From positions 18,031,501 through 18,095,500 of the forward strand of contig OW203992.1 in the NCBI GenBank assembly GCA_934047225.1: DNA of 64,000 nt, given 5' to 3'. This DNA is from Ypsolopha sequella. Lineage: Eukaryota; Arthropoda; Insecta; Lepidoptera; Ypsolophidae. The position numbers and the translations under genes were made by a program. The notes under the pieces were generated by a model. It did no database searches. It was not told where the DNA came from and was given only the letters and a program-made list of their open reading frames with translations. Of this stretch, positions 18,501-29,833 are shown one piece after another. Numbering within the stretch: the first letter of the stretch is position 1; each line of letters begins with the position of its first letter.

Positions 18501-21500
18501 TACCCATAAATAAATGTTCAATAAATGTGAATAGAAAATAATCGTTTGAGAGTGATTGTTACGTAGAAAGCTCTTTTATGTAATTTGTGTTTTTAAAGTT
18601 ATGGAAGGTATGTTAAATAAAAATTTTATAATTTTCTATACATGTAGCAGATTGTAGCATACGTTTTGTCTTCAGATATTCTCCTATAATACACAGAAAT
18701 CTTAATATTTGAAAACCAATGAAAGGGTCTGAAATGGAAACTCTAAAAAAAATTACAAATTCCTTGCCTAAATATCCTTTGCTTCTTAGAGTTAACGATG
18801 GTAAACAAAACGAAGCCGATTAACGTTTATTTACCGTAATTAACTCTGTTTACAGAACCCACCTCATCGATTTTCCGAAATCTCCCTAACCGATACAGAT
18901 AACTCTATGAATAGAGCATAAATAAATTTTCGGTACTCATCGCACCCTCTTAAACAGTTAACACAATGTGAGGGAACATAGACCGCTATAGTTACTTCTG
19001 TAAGCGAAAAACGTTATTACTAAATAAGTGACTTGTGAAAATACTAACATTAGATGGATCTACGATCTGAAATGCGATCGATTGTTTTACTATATGGTGC
19101 GTTTAAAATGATTAAATTATCAATTATTTTAAACAGATTATAAATATAAAAGTATGAATTATATTTATATTTATAATCTGTTTAAAATAATTAAAAGCTA
19201 AAAAAGGCTTTAAAATAACATTTATTCAATTTAATTATCAATTAATATTTTTGTATACTTACCTAATAATTCTTTTTATCTACTGCCACAATGCAATAAG
19301 GTAATTACAACATTAAAAGCGGTTTTATAAGTACAGTACATTATTTGGCCGATGTACATTACATTATAACACCGCAATTCTGCGCTGATATTGGACAAAT
19401 TTATTATAACACCGCTAGAGAACCAATCACAAACGATAACAGTCTGTTTTAATGTTTTAAGCCACGCCCTCCTTAATCTTCTCGCTTCTGATTGGTCTCA
19501 GGCGTCTACATACCAAATGGAGGGGCTGGTATCATGACGAGTGTAGATAAAGTACGTATTGTGTGCAACTAGAAGTTGCACTTCGTTCGTTTCGTAAACA
19601 AGCACTCGTGTCCCAATGTCTCACATTATGTCACAGTTGCACAAAATACTATTATACTGTCACTGACGTGCTGCAGGACGGCTACGTAGCCAGCGCAGAT
19701 GCCAGGGTTTAAGATTTTTGCAATACAATTCTTTGTGTTGTCTCTGCTTGTATGTATGCAAAATTTTGGTAAACGTTTTGTATTTGTCTAAGCAATAATG
19801 AGCATTATGAAATGAAATTAAGAGGGTTAAATATTAAAAAAATACAAATTTTATATATCAACTATCTAAAGTAAATAAAATGCACTTGTACTTGTTTTAC
19901 AATAAAATATAAGTAGGAATTTGATGGATAAAAACATTATTTTGCATAAACCTACTTTTCGTTAACTACTAAAAAGTGTAAAATGGAAAATTACATTTCA
20001 GAGATACTGCTTTTTAATTTGGTACGTCAATATAGGGCGTCGCAGCAGGTACGGCGTCTAGGGAAATTAATGGGTATCTAATTATGCCGAGCAGTAATTT
20101 GAGAGCTCTTCGCGGCGCAACAAGCACCATTACACCTACTTATAATTGTGGAGAATTCGACATTCTACCTCGTGCATCTGCCTATGAGAGACTTGAATGT
20201 TATGCAACGTGTAACAGAAAGGCGTAACCATATTTGAACAGCTTATTCAGTCAATGGTATAGAACAACTTTTACTATGGAACAAACCCTGCACCTCGAAA
20301 AAAAAAAAAAAGACGACTGTTTCTTAGAAAAATTCAATGCCGCTCGGTCGAAATGTATGGAAGGGCAGATATTTTTTTTGAGATTTCAGGTTGGCTCCAT
20401 GGTAAAAATTGTTCTATACCATTGTCTAAATAAGCTCTTCAAATATGGTTACACCTTTCTGTTATACATTGTATATAGGTATATAATAACCTGTTCCAAC
20501 TTACTTGGATAGTCGAAGATTATTCGTACAATGTTAAAGCTTGTGATCGTCGGCACTTACGCCAACGACCTTGAACTGAGTAACTTTGTCGCCATTTTAT
20601 ACGGTAAATATAGCATTTTTTTAAATAGAAGAACTGTACATAGTACTGTACATGATATGAAGAGTGTATCCTAGACGTGAAGAAAAAAAAAATCTAAATT
20701 CTTTCCTCACCCTTTTATTTCTTTGTTCACTTGTAAACTGCTGCAGTTTTTATCAAAACAGTACAACATTTTGTACACTTCTCGACAAAATAATATAAAA
20801 TTTATATTTTTTGGAAATTTACTTTATTTTATTTACTATATTTTTTACTACCACAAATTGAGTTGCAAATATTTCTGACGAACTTGTCTACAAAATTAAC
20901 TTTCTTTGGGTAGTTCGTGGGTTTATTGTGGGACCACGACCACGACGTGGGTAGATCGTAGAATTGGGTAGATCGTAAAGCATGAAATCGTAAATCTTTC
21001 ACAAAAAATCAAAAAATTGGTGCAACGACGAGCGGAGCGATGAGAAGGATTTTAGGTTTATTTACATGTAAATACATTTGGGGAGGCGAGCGAAGCGGAT
21101 CGGAGCGAGGCAACCATCCTAATTTTTACAGAAATATTACAGTGCGCGCCAATCTTTTAGTCGCCTCTGAATGAGTTACGAGTGCAAGCTTGCGCAGGTA
21201 CAGTCAAGGAAACAATAATATCAACGGTTGATTTATTAAATGTTTACTAAAAGTGGGAAGGTGTACTTATTGTACCTACCTGTTTAATTATTTACTTATT
21301 ATTTTAGTGCAATCTTAACTATAGGAATAAAACGCATTAATATAAACACCATTTTCCTACATTGTCACCTTAAAATGCTATAACATCCGCGAGGCATAAC
21401 AACAACAATAAGCTTTAACAAACTAAATCAACAAAACAACAAATAAAGGCAATAAAAACAATAAACTTTAACAAACAGATTCAACGATAAGCTTAACAAA

Positions 21501-23724
21501 TCATAGATTTTTTTCCTCGAAGGTACTTTTCATGCAACGCGCGCATGTGTAATGTACGGACGTAGCACTAACACTAACGCATAGTGTAGACACCTGCTAA
21601 ATGGCGAGCGGGGGGTGTGGTGCGGCACGCAGGCGGGTGTGCTCCGCGCCCTCACTCCTGTAACGTCCCCCTGACACCGTAAAATGGCTATTGCGTCGCC
21701 TCTTGCGGCTATCTTCAGAGGCGACTAAAAGATTGGCGCGCACTGTACATGCCTAGGTAGATAGAAGCATGATAAGCACGATGTGCCGACGGCATTTACT
21801 CGTAGATAGGTTCATTTTGTAACACAAATATGAGGATTATTTGTATTCTGGAATCTAAAGTTCTGTTTGTATAATGGGAAAGTGGTTTACCCTTTTTGTT
21901 CTTGAGCGTGAGATCGGCCCCGTGAGCGGCTAGGAAGCACGCAATGGATGCGGAGGACTTCTTGTCGTGATGATGGGCCAGCCCGGCCAGCAGTGGTGCG
22001 TCGTGGGGATCCTGCAGTCTCCGCAGCTGCTGTAGGGTGTGGTGGCGCAGCGCTTCGTGCAGCGGTGTGTCGCCGTCCTGGAATATGTTTACATATGTGC
22101 TTTAGAGGCTTATTAGTGGTTTTTTTAAGGCACGCGGAAGGGAGCCTCGCTGATGTGAAAAAAGTTTCGTATTCGTGTTATACCATGAACTAAAACTTAT
22201 GTAGGTACGGTAAATTCCAAAAGGATAGTTGGTTAGGTTAGACCGAAAACTTTCAAAAAATCATTGTTTTGTAAAGTTATTATATGTCTATTTATTATAC
22301 AACTAATAACCACAAAATATCTAGACCTCCTCCCGTCATTAAATTAAACGTGTTTAAATGTAGACCACAAAAACGGCTTATTGAGATTATTATATTAATA
22401 TACTTTTTATTTTGTGAAGAAATTTTAGATTCGTAAGATCTGATGATTGCTTGTTATTTGCATGAATCCTCTCTTATATGACTTTGTATGTTATTTATTA
22501 AAATTATGTAAATAACTGTAAAAATAATATAATATCACTAACAAAATTGTTACATGTAAACTATTGATTTTATATACATACTAAATGTGCCCGTGAGCTA
22601 CCTGAGTTGAAAATATAATAATAATTATTGAAAAAAAAAAAACCTCGAAACACTTGAATCATATGGAGGAGATGTTTGTGAGTGACGTTGGATATAATCT
22701 CTGGAATTAATTAATTAATACAAAATTAAGTCTCTCGAAAAATTATTTGATGTTCAATTTGCGTTGTAAGATGTTACGGTTTTGCAAACCCAAAACAGTA
22801 TGAACGGCCGTTTAGACATGCCATACAGATCTGACAACAAAACAGATTCATTCATCATTGTCACAATCCAAGGAATCGAATTGCATAATTTTTTTTTTCG
22901 CAATTTTGCCGTTCGTGTGAGTGATACGCTGCACACAAAGGTGTGTAGAGCACCATCTCACTCTTTCCCGTGAATTTTGTCCCTTTCTAGATTTTCAATT
23001 TTATATAATAGAAGATATATATATATATTGATATATATTGAATAAGGAGATATATATTGAATAAGGCACTTCCTCTATGTGCGTCTACCTTTTTCTACGT
23101 AAATAAATTATTTAAGAATTGTGTTTATGGAAGTAATGTCCTGAATGTGACTGATAGATCACCCTCACTTACAAGTAAATGAAAGAGTATCGACTAGAAG
23201 ATGACATAAGACATAAGACATTTTTATTCATAATTATTTAGATTACACGTCAAGAAATTGTAATATTATTTAGCATTCATTGCATACAGCTACAGAAGTA
23301 GTCTTAAAAAAATAGCACAATACCAATTATACATTAATTCTTCAAAAATTAACTATATTAGTAATAAAAAATATAAAAAATGATTATAATTATACGTCAA
23401 ATACAGAATAAAAAATGTCAAAGAATAATCATAGATACAAATGTCAAATACTTAATAAGGACTACCTTATCACAGATGTTGAGGTTGGCGTGGTGCGCGA
23501 CGAGTAGCCGCACGATCTGCGTGTGTTGCCGCTCGACGGCGAGGTGCAGCGAGGTCTGTTGGCTCGCGTTCTGCAAGTCAGGCCGCGCGCCGCCCCGCAG
23601 TAGGAGTTCTGCCACCTCCACGTGGTTGTTCAGCGCGGCCAGGTGCAGCGCCGTGTATCCATCGTCCTTCGCGTCGTCCACGATCCACGGCCGGGGCAAC
23701 TTGCCCAGGATTATCTTCATCGCA
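12402..23724 (-). CDS. mib1: Mind bomb 1 E3 ubiquitin ligase, 3' half, six exons
   Basis: In transcript order the exons are 23724-23466, 22077-21891, 17539-17190, 15836-15581, 13235-12970 and 12542-12402. All junctions are in phase and give about 485 residues of the C-terminal half. The order is late ankyrin repeats ([50 protein letters not shown]), [14 protein letters not shown] 1 (ECLVCSD.. FRPCGH), RING 2 (ECVVCSE.. FRPCGD), a Pro/Ala-rich linker, [11 protein letters not shown] and the terminal RING ([18 protein letters not shown].. CPICRK) ending ILLY. This is the order and wording of animal Mib1, which ubiquitinates Delta and Serrate/Jagged in signal-sending cells so that they are endocytosed and activate Notch. 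The N-terminal MIB/HERC2 and ZZ domains and early ankyrin repeats are not in the visible exons. The two poly-Pro or Pro/Ala linkers are longer than in vertebrate Mib1. Confidence 0.93.
12783..12868. repeat. Short stem-loop in the last mib1 intron
   Basis: TCATCATTCAACAGCGTTC and GAACGCTGTTAGACGCTGAT face each other across about 20 bases; TCAATGAGAT and ATCTCATTGA lie further out. It is probably a decayed foldback element. Confidence 0.5.
12970..13235 (-). CDS. mib1: mib1 penultimate exon: Pro/Ala linker and coiled coil
   Basis: The acceptor caattttccag precedes TGGACAAGG and the donor is GAACAG|gtacgt. The exon encodes [18 protein letters not shown], then a low-complexity run of Ala-Pro-Pro triplets (about 13113 down to 13077, written as GGCGCGGGA repeats on the + strand), then [17 protein letters not shown], the conserved helix immediately before the last RING. 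The triplet run has the form of a coding microsatellite and is likely to vary in length. Confidence 0.9.
14027..14190. mobile_element. Fragment resembling a lepidopteran LINE
   Basis: A GC-richer patch in an AT-rich intron contains CCACCTACTGTTAGGCATAA and GCCTCTTCATCTCCACGC. It resembles the 'cacctactgctgggcataggcctc' type of sequence repeated through moth genomes and usually linked to non-LTR retrotransposons. No intact frame is present. The assignment rests on memory of the motif, not on an alignment. Confidence 0.45.
14218..14458. repeat. Foldback element, about 100-bp arms
   Basis: The arms begin CTACACTGGCCTGCAAAACT and end with the complement AGTTTTGCAGGCCAGTGTAG. Inner paired parts are AAACTATAGAAGTTAGAGAT and ATCTCTAACTTCTATAGTTT. 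Arm identity is very high and the loop is short, so the copy looks young. It lies in an intron of mib1. Confidence 0.88.
15581..15836 (-). CDS. mib1: mib1 exon: end of RING 1, RING 2 and poly-Pro run
   Basis: The acceptor ttgttccag precedes GTGAAGAAG and the donor is GATG|gtaagt (phase 1). The exon opens with [11 protein letters not shown], completing RING 1 from the previous exon. It continues with [20 protein letters not shown] and [15 protein letters not shown], the second RING, and then a run of about ten prolines encoded by CCG/CCA triplets near 15632-15660. The proline run lies right after the RING, where vertebrate Mib1 has a short non-repetitive segment. Confidence 0.93.
15917..16321. 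repeat. 400-bp foldback flanked by 'ggttccgta' motif
   Basis: The arms are about 165 bp. AAGGGTCGAAGTTCCGAGAT pairs with ATCTCGGAACGCCGACCCTT, and ACAAGATGAAGTACAGGTTC pairs with GAACCTGCACTTCATCTTGT. The loop contains GTAGCGCCGCAATGC. The upstream flank GGGTTCCGTAGCCAAAGGGC belongs to the short repeat also seen near 23750, 25215, 34020 and 34690. Confidence 0.85.
17190..17539 (-). CDS. mib1: mib1 exon: GQTPLDLC turn and start of RING 1
   Basis: The acceptor cctactttgcag precedes GCCAAACTCC and the donor is GCTCGG|gtaaga. The exon completes a split Gly to give [17 protein letters not shown], the conserved end of the ankyrin region. It then encodes a Ser/Pro/Gly-rich linker ([19 protein letters not shown] and beyond) and [20 protein letters not shown] with CCCNVCAAR, most of RING 1. 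The remaining Cys pair is on the next exon, so an exon boundary falls inside the RING. The linker is rich in possible phosphorylation sites. Confidence 0.93.
17780..17918 (+). repeat. tRNA-derived SINE, copy 1
   Basis: A tRNA-like head contains TAGCTCAGTTGGTAGAGC (box A region) and a degenerate box B, GGGTTTTAATCCC, ending CAGAGCTC. It is followed by a tail shared with the copy at 32.86 kb (CACATCCATATTTACTTTAC, TTTCTGCGTTTCTATGCCGC, AATGATATAATGTTAACT). The acceptor stem does not pair at its outer positions and the anticodon loop has C where T33 is expected. It is therefore a retroposon rather than a working tRNA gene. Confidence 0.7.
18060..18358. repeat. 300-bp TIR element with ATACAGG ends
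   Basis: The ends are TATACAGGGTATTAAGATGA and the inverted ACATCCTGTATAT. Inner arms include AAGTTGCGGAAGCCGG and CCATACGAACAAC with their complements GGCTTCCCCAACTT and GTTGTTCGTATGGG. The ACAGG(G/A)TG-type terminus resembles that of some mariner-derived MITEs. A similar single terminus lies near 61645-61680 (TTATACAGGATGTTCCAACT). Confidence 0.75.
19121..19192. repeat. AT-rich perfect hairpin
   Basis: The arms AATTATTTTAAACAGATTA and TAATCTGTTTAAAATAATT, with AATATAAA extensions, enclose a loop of about 14 bases. Confidence 0.75.
19265..19660 (-). repeat. Interspersed repeat family B, copy 3 (inverted)
   Basis: This copy runs opposite to the one at 11.5 kb. It reads CTACTGCCACAATGCAATAA, AAAAGCGGTTTTATAAGTA, CACCGCAATTCTGCGC and TTATAACACCGCTAGAG, ending around ACTCGTGTCCCAATGTCTCA. 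It lies in a mib1 intron. Confidence 0.65.
20203..20475. repeat. 270-bp TIR MITE, family A, copy 2
   Basis: Same arms as the copy at 7526: GCAACGTGTAACAGAAAGG, CAGTCAATGGTATAGAACAA and the closing GGTTACACCTTTCTGTTA. The loop holds a poly-A run and GCCGCTCGGTCGAAATGTAT, which also appears in the copy at 33.7 kb and, inverted, in the copy at 7.5 kb. It is non-coding. Confidence 0.88.
21891..22077 (-). CDS. mib1: mib1 exon: last ankyrin repeat
   Basis: The acceptor acatattccag precedes GACGGCGACA and the donor is AAAAAGG|gtaaac (phase 1). The exon encodes [20 protein letters not shown], a variable His-rich insert, then [20 protein letters not shown] and KNKKG, the last ankyrin repeat. The wording matches Mib1 closely, while the insert between the two halves of the repeat is shorter than in vertebrates. 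Confidence 0.94.
23466..23724 (-). CDS. mib1: mib1 exon: ankyrin repeats (first visible exon)
   Basis: The acceptor ttccgtttcag precedes TGCGATGAAG and the donor is GATAAG|gtagtc. The first base finishes a codon from an upstream exon that was not found. The exon encodes [19 protein letters not shown], then [20 protein letters not shown] and [20 protein letters not shown], two and a half ankyrin repeats. Codons are GC-rich at third positions, unlike the surrounding intron. Confidence 0.94.
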
Positions 23725-24383
23725 CTGAAACGGAAAATTTCTTTTTTTAGGGTTCCGTACCCGAAGGGTGCCAAACGGGACCCTATTTTTAGAATAATTT
23801 TATGAATAATAAATAAATTTGTAGAATAATGCCTCAGATAAAAACTCAAATACGAAATAGCAATAGAAACTTTTAGCAAACAATAAAAGAGTGGAGCTAC
23901 AGCAATCCAACTCCTAGTAAAAGAGAAACCAGATCAAATACGTGATACCTAAACACTCCATGCACGGGTCGTTGTTTATTTGTATAGTTTGTTTAAAAGT
24001 CTCCCAGAGGAATTATGTGTCAAAGATCTCACAAAACCCTAATTTAAAAATAAACTTAAGCGCCTACTTATTAGAAAGTAGGCAATTTATCATAAAAAAA
24101 TGTAAAGAATGTTTTACAGGTAAATTATGTACTTCCTTGTTACTATGCTTATCAATGTGAAGCGTTTTATGTAGATGCTTATACAAGTGGCGCAAAAGTA
24201 ATGTCATAATTTGAATTGGCTGCCATTTTTGCAGATGGCGCCAAATTATGTCACTGTGCTTTGACATTTATGATGTAGATATATAGAGAATTGGTTGTTA
24301 ACAAGCCATGGAGCGAAATACACTTCAAGAATATGGAATTTTTGTTACTGCTTATTTGACAAATTATGATCTCCCGTTTTGGA

Positions 24384-24560
24384 GATTTGAACTGGCCGTC
24401 CAGATCGCCAGATCTAACAGCACCAGACTTCTTCTTGCGTTTACCACAACAAACAACGAACCTTGCAAGTCTTGAAAGATAACGTTGAAAAAGAAATTGC
24501 TAATTAGAAGCTAGATAGCCAGATGTTTTGCGAGCAACATTTTCAAAATGCCGTAAAACG
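24384..24560 (+). pseudogene. Transposase fragment (IS630-Tc1-mariner)
   Basis: The readable part is the SPDLTAPDFF motif followed by a short QQTTNLASL-like stretch. Stops and frame changes follow within about 60 codons. The upstream catalytic domain and the DNA-binding domain are absent, so only a small internal piece of the original gene survives. Confidence 0.65.
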
Positions 24561-24679
24561 AGCGCAATTATGCATCAACTCGGGGGGTGGCCATTTGAGC
24601 GATATAATTTTTTCCAATTAATGTCATCGATTTTACACTTTCCAATAAACTTTTTATGAAAACAGAGCTCTTTTTTTTC

Positions 24680-24802
24680 AACATGATGAATAAATACACT
24701 TGCACTCGTTTGATAGTTTATAATCTTATTTAACCCTTAACCCTTGGGTTAAATAAGGTTACAAACTGTGAAACGAGTGCAAGTGTATTTATTCATCATG
24801 TT
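24680..24802. repeat. Palindrome nested in the mariner relic
   Basis: AACATGATGAATAAATACAC and GTGTATTTATTCATCATGTT bound arms of about 55 bp. The centre is the mirror-like TTAACCCTTAACCCTTGGGTTAA. It lies inside the element at 24.18-24.92 kb, so it inserted later or arose by local inversion. Confidence 0.8.
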
Positions 24803-25800
24803 GTTATCCAAGTTTCACCAAGTGCCGACAATCGCAAGTATTAATCTTTTTTTTTCATTTATAACAAAATGGCAGTCAATTCATATTATGACATTACTTT
24901 TGCGCCACTTGTATAAGCTTATAATTATATAAATATTTCGTGTTACTGTGAAAAAAAAATTACCAAGCCTCCGCTGTCTGTCCCACCGCCCATCCGTCTA
25001 TCCGTCTGTCACAGGTCTACAGCTTCAGCCGTTATAGGTAGCCAGTTGAAATTTTCACAGAATAAGTTTTATATAATAATAAAAATTGCAACTCAAGGAG
25101 GACCCATAAAAAAAACCTCGAAAGAGTGTCATTTTTTAACGTTATCATTTGGGATATATTTAAAAAGAATGAAAAAACAAAATTACAGAGAAAATATAGC
25201 GGTTAAGATATAGGGGTTCCGTACTCAGCGGGAGCCGCTAATTGTTTATCTACTTAAGGCGAGAAAAACAAGCCGCAAAAATGATAGCGCCATTTTAGCG
25301 GCTTGTTTTTCTTGCCTTAATGTTGCTATGGCCTCTTAAATGTTGTTATTTACCTTAATATTTTTAGGGTATGGAACCCTTTGTGCGTGAGTCCGTCTCG
25401 TACAGGCCTTCACCCTTGGCCAAAGCCGCGCCTGATTTAAAGCGTCAATGAGAGCTAGGATGAAGTACGTTAGCTCAGAATGTGGGAGAGTGAAATCTTG
25501 GCAGGCAAGGCGTTAAGGGTCCGTAAAAGGTCAGATGCATAACTTCAAATGAAATGACCATTTCACATTGTGTAACTTGGTCAATCGGTTTAATAATATG
25601 GATAGTAGACTATACGGCTGATCTAATCATTTTTAGGGAAAAAAAAAAGTTCAAGTTCGCTCGATAAAAAAAAATTACGCAGTTGCTTCAAAATTTCGTA
25701 TTTTTTGAATGTCAAAGGGCCTTCCTTAAATTATACAGCTTTGAAATTTGTATTAAAAATAAGTGAAACAAGTGATTTGAGACCATTTTAATAATTTCAT

Positions 25801-25940
25801 CTAGAAGCAGAGTTATTAAATAAAAACGCACTTTTTTGTGAGCGCTTGTTTCTTGAAGGGCGTTTTATATTTTAAAATATATAAAAGGAAACGTCATATA
25901 GTTCAGTTCTGATTGATGCAAAATGAGATGCTCAATCTGA
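25801..25940 (+). repeat. Dispersed repeat C, copy 1
   Basis: TAGAAGCAGAGTTATT at the start, GAGCGC(T/G) in the middle and TTCAGTTCT..TTGATGCAAAATGAG.TGCTCAATCT at the end match 29834-29988 in the same orientation. No coding potential is visible. Confidence 0.65.
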
Positions 25941-27580
25941 ATTTATATGCAGCCTTAATCAGCCTTATCAGGGACTTCCGCAAAATCTACGAAAATCGGT
26001 AACGGACAAATAACTTATGATACGCCTGTAACCGCTCACGGTACGACATGACGATTGACTTTTGCATGTTTTCGTCATGAGGTTAGTGACAAGCCACGGC
26101 TAAAGTTAAAAAATTAATAAAAAATGCGAAACTTTGAACCGGTGACAGTACTGCTTGTTTTACGACTTTCTGTGAAAGGTTGAAAAAGTTCATGGTCCTC
26201 AATTTATTACTCGTTAAGATCGGGTACAAAGTACAACTAGTTTGCTTCGGGTAGTTTTGTGTAATAAAAAGTTAGCGGTAGCCCTTACTGAAACTGCTTC
26301 TTGAAAATGGAGCTAGAGAAACTAAATTGGGCATAGTTTTCAAGGATTTTCATTCATTTACCCGTAATTACATATGGATTGTGAGCATATAAAAAGTGAT
26401 GAACGGTCACATTGTGGCTCATGCTGGAGGCATGTGGCATGATTCACCCACACTTGTCGACTAGCAACCGAAACGGCCACCGAACACGTGTTTAACAGTA
26501 TGTACTGTATTATTTCTTCATGGGCGACATCACCCAGTGGGTCCACAGAAAGTAAGTTTTGAAACCCCCTGCTATCATCTATTATTAGTTACTTGATCGC
26601 AGATTGAAAGTAAGTTCAGCGGAGGTAACTTCATCAGGAGTACATATTTCGAAGGCATGCCGTGAAACTGTGAACTAATTTGGGCGCGAGTGGCGATGCA
26701 AATGCTCTGGATGACATGAGCCACATGTACTCGTGTATTCCCGGGACTTCTTCGACATCACAAGGAGGTGGATGAACTCTATACAAACGGAAATAGCGCA
26801 CGAGGTTTGCGTCAACATCGCCTAATCAACGAGGATTATAGAAACATTAACTGATTAACTGAATTACACGTTGTATCCAAACAGTTGAGAGGTTTCAAGT
26901 ATTTATTGAATAAACAATCTATCTTAAGTAGATAGGCGTGATCAGTGACGTAGGAGGTCTTGAATAGACTAGATAGAACAGTAAATTAGGCGTTATACAT
27001 TTAAATATGGTATGTTACGACCAAAGAGTAAAAACGAACGAACTAATTAAATAAGGTCAACCGTCGTCCGCCGCAAGTCCATCGTCCTACGTAGAGCAGT
27101 CCGTGCCGGCGCTTGCCGCCTGCGCCCGCGCACGTACGTGATCCGGGCGCCATGCGGAAACCTTGCTGAACTGACCCTAGGATACATATACAGCAGCACT
27201 ACATAATACTAACATATTTGTAACATCTTGAACACTCCATGAGTGATACGAGCTGTAATTAGTGTAATACTATGTGCAAACACAAGTTCACGTTGATTAA
27301 TTAGGTAAAGTTTTCATTGAAATGTTTGGACTAAAAGGGTGAGTGCTTCATTACCAAGTATGACTGTTCTTGAATAGTTATAACGAGAGTGGCGGCGATA
27401 GATCAGCTATTTAAAGGAGCCCATTTATTATTCCGATGTGCCATTACCATATGTCTATGTTTCCCTGGTACTCGTACACACATCGAAGCTGAACCTACAA
27501 ATACGAATATGTTTCAGCTACTATAATGTCTTTACATCGTAAATATAAAGATTTGGTGTTGTCATGCTTATTATTAGATT

Positions 27581-27960
27581 ACAAAACTTAAAGAGGCCGG
27601 CGGAGCAATTTTAGTTCATACAAACGAAATACCAAAACTATTTGTAAATCATAGATATTCTTAAGGTAGTGTGTATTTATTCCGATTGCAGTACAGAATA
27701 TCTAGGTTCCCAAATATATATTAAATAAGAACACCGATTTAAACATAAAATATGAGAAAAATAAGCTATCTATGGAAATTTTAAATTTATACGTCGTCCT
27801 AAAATCAGTGTCCTTTCAAAATATATATTTGGGAACCTAGATATTCTGTAATCCAATCGGAATAAACACACAGTATCCTAAGAATATCTATGATTTACAA
27901 ATGGTCTTGGTATTTCGTTTGTATGAACTAGGCTTGCTCCGCCGGCCTCTTAAGTTTTGT
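27581..27960. repeat. 380-bp foldback with about 145-bp arms
   Basis: ACAAAACTTAAAGAGGCCGG pairs with CCGGCCTCTTAAGTTTTGT, GGAGCAA with TTGCTCC, CATACAAACGAAATACCAA with TTGGTATTTCGTTTGTATG, and AATATCTAGGTTCCCAAATA with TATTTGGGAACCTAGATATT. Loop of about 90 bases. Arm identity is high. Confidence 0.9.
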
Positions 27961-28025
27961 AAGGAGAGGTTTTAAAAATATATATAGAAAGAGCTTCTAT
28001 ATATATTTTTAAAACATCTCTTTTT
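27961..28025. repeat. Perfect AT-rich hairpin abutting the foldback
   Basis: AGGAGAGGTTTTAAAAATAT and ATATTTTTAAAACATCTCTT pair, with TATATAGAAG..CTTCTATATA closing the loop. It begins at the very base where the larger foldback ends. Confidence 0.75.
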
Positions 28026-29833
28026 GTAAGTCAGGTGCTACTTTTTGTGGTGCCTAGTAAACTGGTACTGACTGCATATTTGACTGTACCACAAAACATA
28101 TTAATAAGACTGAAATCTACATTGTCATATTGTTTTTTTTTTGGGACGAAAGATCAGAATCGTTTCACAACGCATGCAAATCTCTATATGTATGAAACTA
28201 ACATTGAAAAGGATTGCGGATATTGGTATCAGCGTATTGTATGAAATAAAGAATGAACTTGAAATGTTCTGCGTGATGTGTCCCAGACGAGCAGGGTTGG
28301 ATTTCGTAGTATAATTATACTATTTGTACCATATTTTCATGACATGTAGTATGTAGTATCGTAATGGAACTATACTACGTAAAAATACCATAATTTTATC
28401 TTCAGCCCGACCGACTTGTTTTATTGGTTGAGACGTTCTGCTTTTTAACATTCACCCTAGAATATAGGGAATTTCTGTGCGTTATGAATATTTGTAGAAT
28501 TTTTTTTTTCAAATTTCACTAACAAATAGTCTATTTTTATTTCAATTCAAAGCAAAAATCAACGAAAAACGAAACGTAGTATAATTTTAGCCAAGTACTG
28601 TATTTTTAATTCCCATAGACAATAATTTTCCGAGAGTCTGAATCCAACCCTGCAGACGAGGCTAGCGTCTGCTGGATTGAAGATTATACGAGAATGATAT
28701 TGACACGAGGTGTCGCCGGTCGGGGCTGACGAAGTGACGGCTGCCGCTGCCGCAGGGTCTCACTCACATTATAATTGCAAAGTACAATACATACATACAC
28801 AAATAAGTAGGTATGCCGACGACTCACAACTGTAACATAAATATTTCAGATTTTTGTTTGCATTAATTAAATTAGCATGAGGTCGGAGATACAGCTAGAC
28901 GATGTAAAATATATATGGTTGTGCTGAGGGTATGTCATCTTAGTCTTAGATGTTTTTGTATCTACATAATAATATTAATGCAGCACATAACATTGTTTAC
29001 GGTTAGTAGCACAATCAAAACAAAATAATTTTTCGATCGCTCGAGCGGTTAAGACTGTAATGAGCCAGACTTTCGAGGATTCGTTTGAAGAAATTCGGAC
29101 TCTCATTGTATTGAAAAAAAAAATTGATCTATTGATATTTTATCTAGGGATTCTCCTTATAAACAATGGATTGAGATTTATTTATACTTTTGTCAAAAAT
29201 AAAGTGTTTCCCACCCTCTTTTTTTTTGTTTTCAAACGATCGTTTCAAGAACGCGGTTAAGAGATCAACTTAATTTTTTTTTTCATAAAATCGGTAATAG
29301 AAATACGAAGGAATTCTACTTAAATCCAGTATTTTTTTCCCTACAGAATATTTCAGTATTAGCTAAAAACACACTAATTTGTTGTTTCGCTGCCTGATCA
29401 TTAGTATTACGCGTCTAAGAAAAAGAGGCCAATGAGCCAACATATAATCGCCTCTATCAAAAGCAAATAAGGTCTTTGCCATTGGACTTATTGTGCTGGA
29501 CGGGTTATAAAAAAAGTTGTTATAGTAGGCTATCCTCTTAAGGGGAAATATGAGGCAAATAGAAATGAAATAACTTTAGATGGTTTTGTTGCAATTTTCA
29601 GGAAAATACTCGCATGTTTTCCTAATGTTTGTAAAGTATGTTTGAAAAAATAACGTCAATTGATTCGAATATTTACTGTAAATAAAATCTTTTGTAAACC
29701 TTTATTGTACTAATTTTAGTGTTTATATTGATTTTCTCTCGAGTATTGATTTGAGGATTTAGTTGGTTGTTTCTTTATAAAATTTGTTTGAATGATATCT
29801 AGCTAGTTTGAACAAATCTTGTTTTTATTTCAA

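Larger units (their letters stand above)
24177..24918 (+). mobile_element. Mariner-type element relic with TIRs
   Basis: The terminal inverted repeats are about 50 bp: TTATACAAGTGGCGCAAAAG.. TAATGTCATAATTTGAATTG on the left and the complement ending GCGCCACTTGTATAAG on the right. The interior has a fragment of transposase: at about 24384-24440 the + strand reads NWPSRSPDLTAPDFFL, the block around the second catalytic Asp of IS630-Tc1-mariner enzymes. The rest of the frame is lost. A 120-bp palindrome is inserted near the right end. The element is non-autonomous now. Confidence 0.75.

Noticed and set aside
26358..26546. 62-codon - strand frame (MDPLGDVAHEEIIQYILL..) as a possible F-box or mib1 exon
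   Set aside because: No convincing splice sites, no match to Mib1 wording, and surrounding sequence is unremarkable.
27055..27180. GC-rich patch open on the + strand ending AELTLGYIYSSTT
   Set aside because: No known motif and both strands open; it looks more like a repeat fragment than an exon.
28660..28760. GC-rich patch considered as a mib1 upstream exon
   Set aside because: No ankyrin or MIB-domain wording in any - strand frame.
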